A DNA stretch of 50,091 bases. Origin: Prochlorococcus sp. AG-436-E22. GTDB taxonomy: Bacteria; Cyanobacteriota; Cyanobacteriia; PCC-6307; Cyanobiaceae. The notes beneath the pieces were generated by a model, which ran no database searches, had not been told where the DNA came from, and was given only the letters and a program-made list of their open reading frames with translations. The position numbers and the translations under genes were made by a program. Of the stretch, positions 18,008-27,388 are shown piece after piece. How positions within the stretch are numbered: position 1 is the stretch's first letter; each line of letters begins with the position of its first letter. Location of the stretch: positions 1 to 50,091 of the forward strand of contig QCPG01000007.1 in assembly GCA_003212615.1 (NCBI GenBank), in the 5' to 3' direction.

Positions 18008-19281
18008 TGAGTACTAATTCCAATGGGGTTGAAATTCTTTCTATTGGAACTGAGCTACTTTTAGGAAATATTGTAAATACAAATGCTCAATGGATTTCTG
18101 AGCAATTATCTCAACTAGGCTTAAATCACTTTAGACAATCAACTGTAGGTGATAATTGTGATCGAATTATTAAAGTAATTCAAGAAATATCGAAAAGAAG
18201 TAATCTTCTAATTACCACGGGTGGATTAGGACCCACTCCAGATGACTTAACTACTGAAGCAATAGCAAAGTCTTTTAATGTTTCCCTCTATGAGAGACCT
18301 TACTTATGGGATGAAATTAAACAAAAACTTACAAATTCAAAGCTGCAGGAGAATTCTTTTAGCTTACATAAACAATGTTTCTTCCCCAAAAATGCGCAAA
18401 TAATTAATAACCCTAGGGGCACTGCCCCAGGAATGATATGGGAACCAATAAAAGGATTTACTATTCTTACTTTCCCAGGTGTACCAAATGAAATGAAAGC
18501 TATGTGGGAAGAAACTGCATTTGCATTTATCAAAAACAAATTCTCAGATAGTTATTCCTTCTTTTCAAATACTCTTAAATTCTCAGGGATTGGCGAATCT
18601 AGCGTTGCAGAAAAAATTAACGATCTTCTAAATCTTCAAAACCCAACTGTTGCTCCATATGCAAATTTGGGAGAGGTTAAACTAAGAATCACAGCTAGAG
18701 CTAAGAATGAAGTAGAAGCAAAAAATATAATAAAACCTGTAAAAGAAAAATTAAAAAATGAGTTTTCGAAATTTATTTTTGGAGAAAATGATGATACTCT
18801 TCCTGGCGTTTTAATAAAAGAATTAGCTAAAAGAAAGGAAACTATTGTTTTTGCTGAATCCTGTACAGGAGGTCTTCTATCTTCATCAATCACATCTATA
18901 TCAGGCTCATCTCAAGTTTTTCAAGGTAGTATTGTTTCCTATAGTAATGACCTAAAGAAATTATTATTAAATATTTCGGAAGACAATCTTAAAAAATATG
19001 GAGCTGTTTCTGAAGAAGTGTGTGAGGCCATGGCAATCAATGTAAAGGAGAAATTAAGAGCAGATTGGGCAATTGCAATCAGTGGAATAGCTGGTCCTAA
19101 CGGAGGCAGTCAAGATAAACCTGTTGGACTTGTCTATATTTCTATTGCAGGACCAAATAATCATATTACTAACATCAAAAAAATATTTAACTCAACCAGA
19201 AACAGAAGTGAAATTCAAATACTAAGTGTAAATGTGTGTTTGAACAGCCTCAGATTAATCCTATTATCGAATAGTAAATAA
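18004..19281 (+). CDS. cinA: CinA-like protein (MoCF domain plus NMN amidohydrolase domain)
   Basis: This 425-residue protein has an N-terminal MoCF-type domain ([43 protein letters not shown]). The C-terminal CinA domain has the catalytic-region motif [15 protein letters not shown] and [18 protein letters not shown]. The C-terminal domain deamidates nicotinamide mononucleotide in NAD salvage; the N-terminal one is linked to ADP-ribose hydrolysis. There are two adjacent ATGs (18004 and 18007). It overlaps glyA and is followed by leuC after 12 bases. Confidence 0.93.
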   Translation: MMSTNSNGVEILSIGTELLLGNIVNTNAQWISEQLSQLGLNHFRQSTVGDNCDRIIKVIQEISKRSNLLITTGGLGPTPDDLTTEAIAKSFNVSLYERPYLWDEIKQKLTNSKLQENSFSLHKQCFFPKNAQIINNPRGTAPGMIWEPIKGFTILTFPGVPNEMKAMWEETAFAFIKNKFSDSYSFFSNTLKFSGIGESSVAEKINDLLNLQNPTVAPYANLGEVKLRITARAKNEVEAKNIIKPVKEKLKNEFSKFIFGENDDTLPGVLIKELAKRKETIVFAESCTGGLLSSSITSISGSSQVFQGSIVSYSNDLKKLLLNISEDNLKKYGAVSEEVCEAMAINVKEKLRADWAIAISGIAGPNGGSQDKPVGLVYISIAGPNNHITNIKKIFNSTRNRSEIQILSVNVCLNSLRLILLSNSK

Positions 19282-19293
19282 CATTTTTAGAAA

Positions 19294-20703
19294 TTGAGTC
19301 AAGATACCTTATTTGATAAAGTTTGGGATTTACACAAAGTTTCAAATCTTCCTGGTGGCTCAGATCAGATTTTTATTGGCCTTCACCTTATTCATGAAGT
19401 GACAAGTCCTCAAGCATTTGGTGCTTTAAAAGACAAAAACTTAAAAGTAAAATTTCCCAGTAGAACAGTAGCTACGGTTGATCATATTGTCCCAACAGAT
19501 AATCAAAGCAGACCTTTCAAAGATAATCTTGCAGAACAGATGATTGAAACACTAGAAAAAAACTGCTTAAAACATAAAATCAAATTTTTTAATATTGGTA
19601 GTGGAAATCAAGGAATAGTGCATGTAGTAGCCCCAGAATTGGGGCTAACTCAGCCAGGAATGACTATCGCTTGTGGGGATTCACACACTTCAACTCATGG
19701 AGCTTTTGGGGCAATTGCTTTTGGGATAGGTACAAGTCAAGTGAGAGATGTTCTTGCCACACAAACAATAGCCATGAACAAATTGAAGGTGAGACAGATT
19801 TGGTGTGAAAATAAATTATCTAGCGGTGTTTACGCTAAGGATTTAGTGCTTCACATTATTAATAAACTTGGTGTAAAAGCTGGAGTAGGTTTTGCTTATG
19901 AATTCGCAGGTCCTGCGATCGATGAATTATCAATGGAAGAAAGGATGACAATATGCAATATGTCTATCGAAGGGGGGGCGAGATGCGGCTACATAAACCC
20001 TGATGAAAAAACCTTTAGCTACATTAAAAACAAATTATATGCTCCAAACAATGAAAAGTGGGATAAAGCGCTCTTATGGTGGAAATCATTAAAAAGCGAT
20101 GAAAATTCTATTTATGATGATGTGATTAAATTAGATGCATCAAAAGTAGAACCAACTGTAACCTGGGGAATTACTCCTGGTCAAAGTTTAGGAATCAATC
20201 AAAAGATTCCTCAGTTAAATGACTTGTCACCAAATGACCAATTTATTGCTCAAGAGGCTTATGAATATATGGGCTTCAAACCAGGTCAATCAATAAAAGA
20301 TACTCCAGTAGATGTTTGTTTCATAGGCAGTTGCACAAATGGGAGAATCAGTGACTTAAGAGTTGCAGCTAAAGTATTGAAAGACCAAAAAGTATCTGAA
20401 AAAGTGAAAGCATTTGTTGTTCCAGGTTCAGAGAAAGTAGCTATTGAAGCAAAAAAAGAAGGTCTTGATAAGATCTTTAAGAATTCTGGATTTCAATGGA
20501 GAGAGCCAGGCTGCTCAATGTGTTTAGCAATGAATTCGGATAAGCTAATAGGAAATCAAGTTAGTGCTAGTTCTAGCAATCGAAATTTCAAAGGTAGGCA
20601 AGGGTCTCCAAGCGGAAGAACACTTCTTATGAGTCCAGCAATGGTTGCTGCCGCCGCAATTACTGGCAAAGTAAGTGACGTCCGAGAAGTTATAAACAAA
20701 TGA
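19294..20703 (+). CDS. leuC: 3-isopropylmalate dehydratase, large subunit
   Basis: This 469-residue aconitase-superfamily protein isomerises 2- to 3-isopropylmalate in leucine synthesis with LeuD. The 4Fe-4S ligands are visible in [10 protein letters not shown] and in [25 protein letters not shown] is also diagnostic. The start is a TTG at 19294 giving [14 protein letters not shown] at the N-terminus, which matches normal LeuC starts. The stop overlaps the leuD ATG by 4 bases, as expected for subunits made in equal amounts. Confidence 0.97.
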   Translation: MSQDTLFDKVWDLHKVSNLPGGSDQIFIGLHLIHEVTSPQAFGALKDKNLKVKFPSRTVATVDHIVPTDNQSRPFKDNLAEQMIETLEKNCLKHKIKFFNIGSGNQGIVHVVAPELGLTQPGMTIACGDSHTSTHGAFGAIAFGIGTSQVRDVLATQTIAMNKLKVRQIWCENKLSSGVYAKDLVLHIINKLGVKAGVGFAYEFAGPAIDELSMEERMTICNMSIEGGARCGYINPDEKTFSYIKNKLYAPNNEKWDKALLWWKSLKSDENSIYDDVIKLDASKVEPTVTWGITPGQSLGINQKIPQLNDLSPNDQFIAQEAYEYMGFKPGQSIKDTPVDVCFIGSCTNGRISDLRVAAKVLKDQKVSEKVKAFVVPGSEKVAIEAKKEGLDKIFKNSGFQWREPGCSMCLAMNSDKLIGNQVSASSSNRNFKGRQGSPSGRTLLMSPAMVAAAAITGKVSDVREVINK

Positions 20704-21323
20704 AATCAGAATTTACCCCACCATTTGGGAAAATTACAAAAATAGTAGGAAAATGCATCTCATTAATTGGTAACGATATTGATACAGATCGAATAATTCC
20801 AGCGCGTTTCTTGAAGTGTATTAATTTTGATTCATTGGGAGAATCTGTATTTGAAGATGATAGAGAAACTTTAAAGGGAAAGCATCCTTTTGATTTAAAG
20901 GAAAACAAAAATGCTTCAATACTAATTGTTAACAGCAATTTTGGATGTGGTTCCAGCAGAGAACATGCTCCACAAGCACTTATGAGATGGGGTATAAAAG
21001 CAATAATAGGTGAGAGTTTTGCCGAGATTTTTTATAGCAATTGTATTGCAATTGGAATTCCATGTTTCACGCTTCCTAAAGAGTCAATAAAAGACATTCA
21101 GAAATATACCGAAAGTGAAAGTCTATTCTTAGAAATTGAGCTAAGAAATTCCTTAGCAAAATCAAAAGATTTAAATTTTAGTCTTCAGATCAAGGAAAGC
21201 TCAAGAAAAATGTTTTTATCAGGAGAATGGGACGCAACTGCAACACTTCTTGATAATGAAAATCTAATTGAGAATAAATTCAATAATTTACCTTATTTAA
21301 ACTTTAATACTAATTTGTTTTAA
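20700..21323 (+). CDS. leuD: 3-isopropylmalate dehydratase, small subunit
   Basis: This 207-residue swivel-domain partner of LeuC contains [16 protein letters not shown] near the N-terminus and the substrate-binding [15 protein letters not shown]. Both mark LeuD. It overlaps leuC by four bases (ATGA). Its stop at 21321-21323 abuts the stop of the convergent lptD-like gene, with no space for a separate terminator. Confidence 0.96.
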   Translation: MKSEFTPPFGKITKIVGKCISLIGNDIDTDRIIPARFLKCINFDSLGESVFEDDRETLKGKHPFDLKENKNASILIVNSNFGCGSSREHAPQALMRWGIKAIIGESFAEIFYSNCIAIGIPCFTLPKESIKDIQKYTESESLFLEIELRNSLAKSKDLNFSLQIKESSRKMFLSGEWDATATLLDNENLIENKFNNLPYLNFNTNLF

Positions 21324-23330
21324 CTATTTAAAGCCGAAGAGACTAAAAGAAATACCTCCCGCTTGATTATGAGGTTGATAAAAAATACCAACTTCATAGG
21401 ATCTTTTTTTCCAATTTAAAGAAATTTTAGAATCTATAAATTCACCATAATCATTTGAATCGTTTGTTAAGTTTAAAACCCCAAAACTTTTGAGAATAAT
21501 TGGTCCATATAATTGCTGATCATAAAAAATATTTAAGGTGAAGTCGTCAAAATTCTGATCAAATTTAAAAACACTTTCGCCACTATCAAATTTATAGAAA
21601 GGTAAAAGACTTATACGAGTATAGTCAAAGGTTTTATTTTTAAAATTACCAAATATTAATTCTGGGCCTATACCTATACCTAAATATTCTTGATGATCTC
21701 CATTTTCATAGAAAGAGTATGATGCTTCTAATCTTGTATTAAGACTTAAGCCTTTTGTAATTGGTTCGGGAACGTACTTATATGAAATATCAATGGATTT
21801 CTTTTTAGGATTTACAATACTAATTGGAAATTTCTGATCAAGAGAATAAAAGAAATTACCCTTCAGGTTAGTTACAAGATTTTTAGTATTTAAAGCCTCA
21901 GCTGTTATGTTGGCCAAACCTAATGATAAAAATTCTGACTTTTTGATGCCATCAGTAATCCAAGTATTTTCTTTTTGCAATTTTGAACCATAACCAGAGT
22001 AAATTTCTGATTCACCTAATGAACCATTCCAAATCCTCTCTCTATAAATTCCATAAAAACTTTTTTTCCATTTTGAATCTAATAAATCAATTTCTTTACT
22101 CAATTCAGTTTTAAATCTAAATGCATCTGAAAATTTATTCAAATCAAGAGAATTTAAATTCTTTTGTATTTCTAAATCCCAATTTTTTATTGTGCCTTTT
22201 ATCTGTGATTTTAGAGCAAAGTAATCTTTAAAACTTGAATCTCTCTTAACCCTGTCTGAAGTAATTGATTCGTCCTTGTTTACAAAACTTTTTGTATACC
22301 CTTTTAATGAACGCTGAATTAGAAATTGCGGCTCTAGGTCAAGAACAAAATCATTAAAAATATCTATAGAGTTAAATTTCCTACCAATAAAATACCCATC
22401 TTTATCTAAGTTTTCATATCCTAAATTCCATCTGCTTTGAAAAGTAAAGAATTCTCCGGACTTTTTTAAAGTTCTTTCTCCAAGCCAAAATGGAATTGAT
22501 ACTTTTTCTTCAAAAATTAAATAATTTAATGATGACTTAAATCGTAATGTCTCTGCTTCAGGAATAACTTCTAAAGAATTAATTGCTAATTTCGCTTGTT
22601 TTGATTCAAGTAAATCATTTGTAAATACTGCCTTTTTACTTTTCCATTTTTTCCCATCTATAGTGATTGCATCCGTTAAGAATAGCCAATTCTCAACCTT
22701 GCTAGGAGTATGTAAAACTTCCTTTTTTTTTAATTCAAGTAAACCTTCTATTTTATTAAAATCTGATAAGCTGAAATTCGATGATAAATTATCCACCAAT
22801 TTATTAGTATTAATAGATCCCTTAACATCTAGTAAATACCCTTTTTCAGTAATAAAACTGTACTCTAGTTGAGAAACTTTAAATATTTGATCTCCTAATA
22901 TCAAGACAATGTTGCCTTGAGCACTAATTATTTTATTTAACTTATCGTAAATTAAATTGTCAGCTTTAAGGGTATTTCCCTTATATGATACTTCTACATT
23001 ACCTTCAGCATAAATAACATCGTTAATTTCAGACTGTGTATCAGATTGGATTACTAATTCTTTTTGATTTCCACTATTACTAGCTAAAAATGATTCTACA
23101 TTTTCTTTAAAAAAGTTTTTTTGAGTTGAAAATTCTTCAAAGTTATTAAAAAAGCGTTCTGACAAATCTGTCGCAATTTTTATATTTGATATTTTGGAGA
23201 ATCTTTTTTGGAAAGCTTGGTTATTATCAACTTTATTAATTTCCTTAATTTCAGCAGATTTTGATGGCTGTATAAAATTTATAAACAAAAAAAAAGAAAT
23301 TATTACTTTTTTTGAAGTTCCTAAAATCAA
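21324..23330 (-). CDS. LptD/OstA-like outer-membrane protein (DUF3769 type)
   Basis: This 668-residue protein starts with a signal peptide (KKVIISFFLFINFIQPSKSAE). An OstA-like N-domain lies at about residues 100-170, with repeated strands such as NDVIYAEGNVEVSYKGNTLK. The long C-terminal part is rich in alternating aromatic strands and ends in SFSLFGFK, consistent with a beta-barrel. It is the probable cyanobacterial counterpart of LptD, the lipopolysaccharide-inserting barrel; the DUF3769 label is from memory. The start is a TTG at 23328-23330. psbI lies 21 bases upstream on the same strand. Confidence 0.83.
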   Translation of the reverse strand: MILGTSKKVIISFFLFINFIQPSKSAEIKEINKVDNNQAFQKRFSKISNIKIATDLSERFFNNFEEFSTQKNFFKENVESFLASNSGNQKELVIQSDTQSEINDVIYAEGNVEVSYKGNTLKADNLIYDKLNKIISAQGNIVLILGDQIFKVSQLEYSFITEKGYLLDVKGSINTNKLVDNLSSNFSLSDFNKIEGLLELKKKEVLHTPSKVENWLFLTDAITIDGKKWKSKKAVFTNDLLESKQAKLAINSLEVIPEAETLRFKSSLNYLIFEEKVSIPFWLGERTLKKSGEFFTFQSRWNLGYENLDKDGYFIGRKFNSIDIFNDFVLDLEPQFLIQRSLKGYTKSFVNKDESITSDRVKRDSSFKDYFALKSQIKGTIKNWDLEIQKNLNSLDLNKFSDAFRFKTELSKEIDLLDSKWKKSFYGIYRERIWNGSLGESEIYSGYGSKLQKENTWITDGIKKSEFLSLGLANITAEALNTKNLVTNLKGNFFYSLDQKFPISIVNPKKKSIDISYKYVPEPITKGLSLNTRLEASYSFYENGDHQEYLGIGIGPELIFGNFKNKTFDYTRISLLPFYKFDSGESVFKFDQNFDDFTLNIFYDQQLYGPIILKSFGVLNLTNDSNDYGEFIDSKISLNWKKRSYEVGIFYQPHNQAGGISFSLFGFK

Positions 23331-23351
23331 GGTAAATAAATATTATTGAGA

Positions 23352-23480
23352 CTAATCCTGAGGACTTTCTAAGTCTTTTCTATTTGGTGTTCTTGTTGGA
23401 TCACTTGCTAAAAATCCGAAAAGGAAAATTCCTACGAAGAAAAAAACAATTGTGTAAACAGAAATTTTTAAGGCAAGCAT
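23352..23480 (-). CDS. psbI: photosystem II protein PsbI
   Basis: A 42-residue single-span protein starting [19 protein letters not shown] and ending in the polar tail [16 protein letters not shown]. This is the well-conserved PsbI, a PSII reaction-centre subunit close to D1. The ATG is at 23478-23480 and the stop is TAG. It sits between psbN (108 bases upstream, same strand) and the lptD-like gene (21 bases downstream). Confidence 0.97.
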
Positions 23481-23588
23481 GGAAGTTGATTGGCTGACAG
23501 ATTTATATCCTATTAAATTTATAATTAAACTATGATTAAAAGTTTACTTTTTGTATTTTTGGAAAATTTTGAAATACTTTAAGGGATA

Positions 23589-23741
23589 TTAGTCGTCATG
23601 TTCATCCCAAGGATCTGTAAGCTTTGCAGCTTTAGGTCCAAAGGCAGTCCAAAGACCAAAACCAGTTAAAGATAGAAGTATTGTCAGAACTGTTACTGCT
23701 ATAGAAACAGCAGGATCAGGAGCAGATGATAAAGTTTGCAT
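23589..23741 (-). CDS. psbN: PSII assembly protein PsbN
   Basis: A 50-residue single-span protein: MQTLSSAPDPAVSIAVTVLT, then a hydrophobic helix, then WTAFGPKAAKLTDPWDEHDD. This matches PsbN, needed for PSII reaction-centre assembly rather than being a subunit. It is divergent from psbH, the usual psbN/psbH relationship in cyanobacteria, with an 80-base spacer holding a clean palindrome. Confidence 0.97.
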   Translation of the reverse strand: MQTLSSAPDPAVSIAVTVLTILLSLTGFGLWTAFGPKAAKLTDPWDEHDD

Positions 23742-23769
23742 CAATTTTGCTAAGTTTGTAAACAATTTA

Positions 23770-23787
23770 TGTATAAGTTCTTATACA
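23770..23787. promoter_or_regulatory. palindrome between divergent psbN and psbH
   Basis: TGTATAAG (23770-23777) and CTTATACA (23780-23787) are perfectly complementary, separated by two bases. The arms read as TATACA-type -10 boxes outward on both strands. The left one is 29 bases from psbN and the right one 35 bases from psbH. It may therefore be two back-to-back core promoters, or the operator of a dimeric regulator. Confidence 0.5.
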
Positions 23788-23821
23788 ATAGCGAAATAAT
23801 ACTCGATTTTGTGAATTTAAC

Positions 23822-24016
23822 ATGGGTCAAAAAACAGCCTTAGGAAGTCTTTTAAAAGCAATTGGCAATTCAGGTCAAGGAAAAGTTGTACCTGGTTGGG
23901 GAGCAGCTCCTGTGATGATAGTCATAGGCCTACTACTTCTGATCTTTTTAGTTATTATGCTACAAATTTATAATCAATCGCTGCTATTACAAGGTTTCTC
24001 CGTAAATTGGAACTGA
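23822..24016 (+). CDS. psbH: photosystem II phosphoprotein PsbH
   Basis: A 64-residue single-span protein. The N-terminus [20 protein letters not shown] is followed by [11 protein letters not shown] and a hydrophobic helix, ending in [11 protein letters not shown]. This is PsbH, a PSII core subunit near CP47. As in other cyanobacteria, the N-terminal phosphorylated threonine stretch of plant PsbH is missing. It is transcribed away from psbN and followed by a clear terminator. Confidence 0.97.
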   Translation: MGQKTALGSLLKAIGNSGQGKVVPGWGAAPVMIVIGLLLLIFLVIMLQIYNQSLLLQGFSVNWN

Positions 24017-24065
24017 AACTAAATTTCTTAAACTCTTTCAGAAAGTTTTCTAAATTAATATGAAG

Positions 24066-24097
24066 ATTCCCTAATAAGTTTATTTGGGAATTTTTTT
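24066..24097 (+). terminator. rho-independent terminator of psbH
   Basis: The inverted arms ATTCCC (24066-24071) and GGGAAT (24086-24091) close a partly paired A/T-rich interior. They run straight into seven T. It begins 50 bases after the psbH stop. Confidence 0.7.
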
Positions 24098-24163
24098 AAT
24101 TTATTTAGTTTTAGTTAGTTTGTATATTTATAATTCTCAATAAAAGAGATTTAGAAATAAATT

Positions 24164-24766
24164 ATGAATGAAATATATTTAATTGGCTTGGGAAATCCTG
24201 GTAAAAAATACTCGAAAAGTAGACATAATATAGGGTTTTTGCTACTTGAAAATCTCTCGAAAAAATATAATTCAAATTTCTTATTAAAGGATAAACTTAA
24301 AAGTTTTTACTCAGAATTCAAAATCAATAATTACACTTACAGGTTATTTTTACCTAATACGTTTATGAATAATAGTGGGGATGCTGTCGAAGCAATAATA
24401 AATTGGTACAAAATAAATATTGATCAGATTTTTATAATAGTCGATGATAAAGATCTTCCTCTTGGGAAAATAAGATTTAGAAAAAAAGGGAGTTCAGGTG
24501 GGCATAATGGACTTAAAAGCATCATTGAAAAATTACAAACTCATAACTTTAATAGAATCAGAATTGGTATTGGATCTCCTCCATTAGTAAAAGGAACAAA
24601 TTATTCCAATACTATTTCTCATGTGTTAGGCAATATTTCTCAAGAAGAAAAATCAATTTTGGATAAAGTATATAAGAGAGTAATAGAATCCCTCGAACAA
24701 ATAAACACTAAAAAAGAAGAATATATAATAAATGAATTAAATTCTTTTGATAAAAACCAAATATAA
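24164..24766 (+). CDS. pth: peptidyl-tRNA hydrolase
   Basis: This 200-residue enzyme releases peptides from prematurely dropped peptidyl-tRNA. Family motifs are IGLGNPGKKYSKSRHNIGF (catalytic His about residue 22), PNTFMNNSG and the Asp-containing VDDKDLPLGKIRFRKKGSSG followed by GHNGLKSI. Length is normal for bacterial Pth. It follows psbH after its terminator and is followed after 3 bases by a DUF3146-like gene. Confidence 0.96.
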   Translation: MNEIYLIGLGNPGKKYSKSRHNIGFLLLENLSKKYNSNFLLKDKLKSFYSEFKINNYTYRLFLPNTFMNNSGDAVEAIINWYKINIDQIFIIVDDKDLPLGKIRFRKKGSSGGHNGLKSIIEKLQTHNFNRIRIGIGSPPLVKGTNYSNTISHVLGNISQEEKSILDKVYKRVIESLEQINTKKEEYIINELNSFDKNQI

Positions 24767-24769
24767 CAA

Positions 24770-25027
24770 ATGAGGTCAAAGCCAGAAACGATAGCAAATG
24801 TAAGTGTTAAAGAATATTGCTTTTCAAAAAAGGAAATTAAAGGAGTTGTGGAGGCTAGTGAATTTAAGTGGAATTTTACATGGTCTTTTAATAAAGGTTT
24901 ATTATTAGTGAATCCTCCTTTGGGAAGAGCATTAATTGAGGATGCCTTATTAAGATTTTTATTAAAAAAAGATTATGAACTTGAAGCAGGTAATCAATAC
25001 AAGTTTACTATTTCAGCCAAGTTTTAA
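24770..25027 (+). CDS. small cyanobacterial protein, DUF3146-like
   Basis: An 85-residue protein in which KGVVEASEFKWNFTWSFNKG, PPLGRALIEDALLRFL and YELEAGNQYKFTISAKF resemble the cyanobacteria-only DUF3146 family (recalled, not searched). No function is known. The predicted fold is mixed strand and helix with no membrane span. It starts 3 bases after pth, suggesting coexpression, and overlaps the convergent RNase H-fold gene by 20 bases. Confidence 0.75.
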   Translation: MRSKPETIANVSVKEYCFSKKEIKGVVEASEFKWNFTWSFNKGLLLVNPPLGRALIEDALLRFLLKKDYELEAGNQYKFTISAKF

Positions 25028-25445
25028 AATCTATATCTTGATTTAAAGTAAACTTCATTTTGCAATAATCCTCTAAAATTATCAAAGCTGATATCGCATC
25101 AAGATTTTTATTAAGAATAAAAATCTCCCTAGGAATTAAAAACTTCAAACCGCTAATTGGGAAAAGTTCAAAATATCTTGCTTTCGCTCTATAAGTAGTA
25201 TTTTTTTCTTCATAAGTTATTATTTCTTTTTTAAAAAAATCCAGTTTATCTCTAATCTCTCTACTGGTTGTTCCGTTACCAATAATAATTTTTGATATAT
25301 CTTCAACGGTATTTAAATTTCTGACATAATCCTCAAGTAATTCACTTTTAAGAATGATGGCTTTATAAACTTTTTTTTCACTTATTTCAGCTAAAACTAA
25401 CCCACATTTACATTTACCAGGATCAATAGATATTAATTTGAACAT
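25008..25445 (-). CDS. RNase H-fold nuclease-like protein (RuvC/YqgF type)
   Basis: This 145-residue protein keeps a plausible acidic set: Asp in LISIDPGKCKCGLVLAE, Glu in TYEEKNTTYRAKARYFEL and Asp in NKNLDAISALIILEDY. IIIGNGTTSREIRDKL is also typical of this cyanobacterial group. Relatives are Holliday-junction resolvases or pre-16S rRNA nucleases. Which applies here is not decidable from sequence. It is in line with the DUF3084 gene upstream (6 bases) on the same strand. Confidence 0.72.
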   Translation of the reverse strand: MFKLISIDPGKCKCGLVLAEISEKKVYKAIILKSELLEDYVRNLNTVEDISKIIIGNGTTSREIRDKLDFFKKEIITYEEKNTTYRAKARYFELFPISGLKFLIPREIFILNKNLDAISALIILEDYCKMKFTLNQDIDFKTWLK

Positions 25446-25451
25446 ACAAGA

Positions 25452-26411
25452 TTATAATTTAGTGATATTCAACTCAACTATTATTTGATCTGAAGTTTTA
25501 CTATCTTTTAAAGATACAACCTCCAATAGATATTTTTTATTTTGATTTATATTTAACGAATCTCTGATTTTTTTTATAAAGTTCCCTCTTGTAGTAATTT
25601 CGTTAACGATAGATCCTCTTAACTTGATTTTGTCTCTAGTTTTTCGCAACAAAGTTTTAATTGTTGAATTAATGTTTTTATAATCAAGATCTTTGTTTTC
25701 AAGAATTTCGCTCGTAATAACTTCTCCTCTTTTTAAAATTGTTTTATTTTGCAGCAATTCTGGGTATACAAAAACAAAATTATCCCCTTTCAAAACATTA
25801 GTTGCCGATTTAATCAATAAAATCCAACTACCGCCTTTTTGAGTGACTCCTTCAATTTCAGAAATATCACTAGGTCTCCACAAAAGAATATTTTGTATTT
25901 CTTTTTTACTTGGAATTACAATTTTCTGTACATATCTATCTGCACTATTGTAAATCTTGCCTAAATTTAATTTTATATTCGGATTAGAAGTAACTTCAGC
26001 AATAAATAAAGTTTGCCCTCTTTTAATAACTACATTTCCTCTTCTGAATTCCTTAACATCACTTTTTAGTTTATTTAATTCCTTTTCTTTATTATTAATC
26101 TTTTCTTCAAGCTGCTTCCTTTCTTCCTGCAAAGGAAGCAGTGCCTTTTTACTCTCTTCCAAAGTTTTTTGTAAAAAAGGAATATCAACAAAAAGTCTTT
26201 GCCTAAATTCTTCACTCACTAAAATCAGTAATCCTATAGATATTGCACTAATAAATCCTCCAGTTATTATCGTTACTATTGTAGCTGTTTTCTTTGGTCT
26301 TAATTTTAAGATACTAAATCTAGCTTTACCTATTTTTGTACCAAGCAGGTCACCAAATGGTGCAATTAATCCCCCGAGTAATATTAAAAAAACAATTAAA
26401 ATCCAGGCCAC
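25452..26411 (-). CDS. DUF3084-type membrane-anchored coiled-coil protein
   Basis: This 319-residue protein has two N-terminal membrane spans: about residues 2-22, then, after the basic KIGKARFSILKLRPKKTA, about 44-66. A coiled coil follows at about residues 80-125 (LEESKKALLPLQEERKQLEE), then a strand-rich C-terminal domain. The layout and the basic RLRP-type linker fit the cyanobacterial DUF3084 family, whose function is unknown. It lies between ntcA and the RNase H-fold gene on the same strand, possibly one transcript. Confidence 0.78.
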   Translation of the reverse strand: MAWILIVFLILLGGLIAPFGDLLGTKIGKARFSILKLRPKKTATIVTIITGGFISAISIGLLILVSEEFRQRLFVDIPFLQKTLEESKKALLPLQEERKQLEEKINNKEKELNKLKSDVKEFRRGNVVIKRGQTLFIAEVTSNPNIKLNLGKIYNSADRYVQKIVIPSKKEIQNILLWRPSDISEIEGVTQKGGSWILLIKSATNVLKGDNFVFVYPELLQNKTILKRGEVITSEILENKDLDYKNINSTIKTLLRKTRDKIKLRGSIVNEITTRGNFIKKIRDSLNINQNKKYLLEVVSLKDSKTSDQIIVELNITKL

Positions 26412-26450
26412 ACTATTTCATACGCTCAATACATCATAGTTAATGATGAA

Positions 26451-27185
26451 TCAATTAAATCTTTTTGCAAGAGCTATTGGGTCAAATACTGTAATTTTTT
26501 TTCTTTCAATATTTAGGAGACCGGAATCCTTTAAATCTCCCAATAATCTTGTAATGGTTACTCTTGTTGAACCAATAGCTTCAGCAATAGCTTGATGTGA
26601 AAGTCTCAAATCTATTGTAATCCCTTTTTCACTTGCAACCCCAAAGTCTCTACAAAGAACCATTAAAAAGCTTACTAACCGTGAAGACATATCTCTATGA
26701 GTAAGAGTTTCTATCATTGTTTCTGTTTGAAGGATCCTACTTGAAAGACCCTGCAACAATAATAGTCCTACTGATGCATCTTCTTCTATTGCTCTTAAAA
26801 CAGAATTTGCAGGGGCTGTTATCATTTCAACTCTTGTGAATGCTATGGCATGATAAAAACGATCCGATCTATGGCCTGTTAGGAGAGATAAAACACCAAA
26901 GAGACTATTTTCTCTTAATAAAGCAACTGTTATCTCTTCACCTGACTCATAAACTCTTGACAACCTTACTGCTCCTCTTCTTATCAGATAAACCCGCTCA
27001 GCAGGATCCCCAGGGAAAAATATTGTTTTAGATCTCTCAACCATTTCTGTGCTTGCACCTTCTAGACCTTTAATTACTTCCATTAAAGATTTATTGATTG
27101 GGAAACGTTCTACAGCAGAGTTGATTTTACTTTGTCCGGATTGTTGGGAACTAAAGCGGTTGAATCCTCGAGAAGAATGTATCAT
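26451..27185 (-). CDS. ntcA: global nitrogen regulator NtcA
   Basis: This CRP/FNR-family activator has a cyclic-nucleotide-binding-like domain ([20 protein letters not shown]) that in NtcA senses 2-oxoglutarate. Its C-terminal helix-turn-helix is [21 protein letters not shown] start it at the ATG 27183-27185 ([17 protein letters not shown]), giving 244 residues. The longer frame to 27278 would add 31 residues unlike the family. It activates nitrogen-assimilation genes from GTA-N8-TAC boxes, one of which lies before amt1 here. The CobO-like gene is divergent. Confidence 0.97.
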   Translation of the reverse strand: MIHSSRGFNRFSSQQSGQSKINSAVERFPINKSLMEVIKGLEGASTEMVERSKTIFFPGDPAERVYLIRRGAVRLSRVYESGEEITVALLRENSLFGVLSLLTGHRSDRFYHAIAFTRVEMITAPANSVLRAIEEDASVGLLLLQGLSSRILQTETMIETLTHRDMSSRLVSFLMVLCRDFGVASEKGITIDLRLSHQAIAEAIGSTRVTITRLLGDLKDSGLLNIERKKITVFDPIALAKRFN

Positions 27186-27329
27186 GAATATCTCTATTTT
27201 TAGAAATTTAAGAAGACAGCTTGAAATATCTTGTATCAACAGTAACAATTTCCGATTCTTATTGGTTTCTCTATGCACTTCTCTCGTCTAGTTTCAATTT
27301 TCTAAACGCTTTTTTAAGTAAAATTACAC

Positions 27330-27368
27330 TATATGCAGTGTCAATAAATTCAAATTATACTGCATATA
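27330..27368. repeat. 10-bp inverted repeat between ntcA and the CobO-like gene
   Basis: TATATGCAGT (27330-27339) and ACTGCATATA (27359-27368) are exact reverse complements with a 19-base A/T-rich spacer. The pair lies 21-59 bases before the CobO-like start and about 145 bases upstream of ntcA. It could be a bipartite operator or an RNA leader hairpin. It is not an NtcA consensus box. Confidence 0.55.
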
Positions 27369-27388
27369 TAAAAAAGAAATCCAGAATA

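Noticed and set aside
27186-27278. 31-residue N-terminal extension of NtcA
   Set aside because: The extension is hydrophobic and unlike NtcA; starting at 27185 gives the normal length near 244 residues.
27221-27388. 56-residue extension of the CobO-like protein
   Set aside because: It reads across the inverted repeat and the divergent promoter region and has no family-like sequence; the ATG at 27389 fits better.
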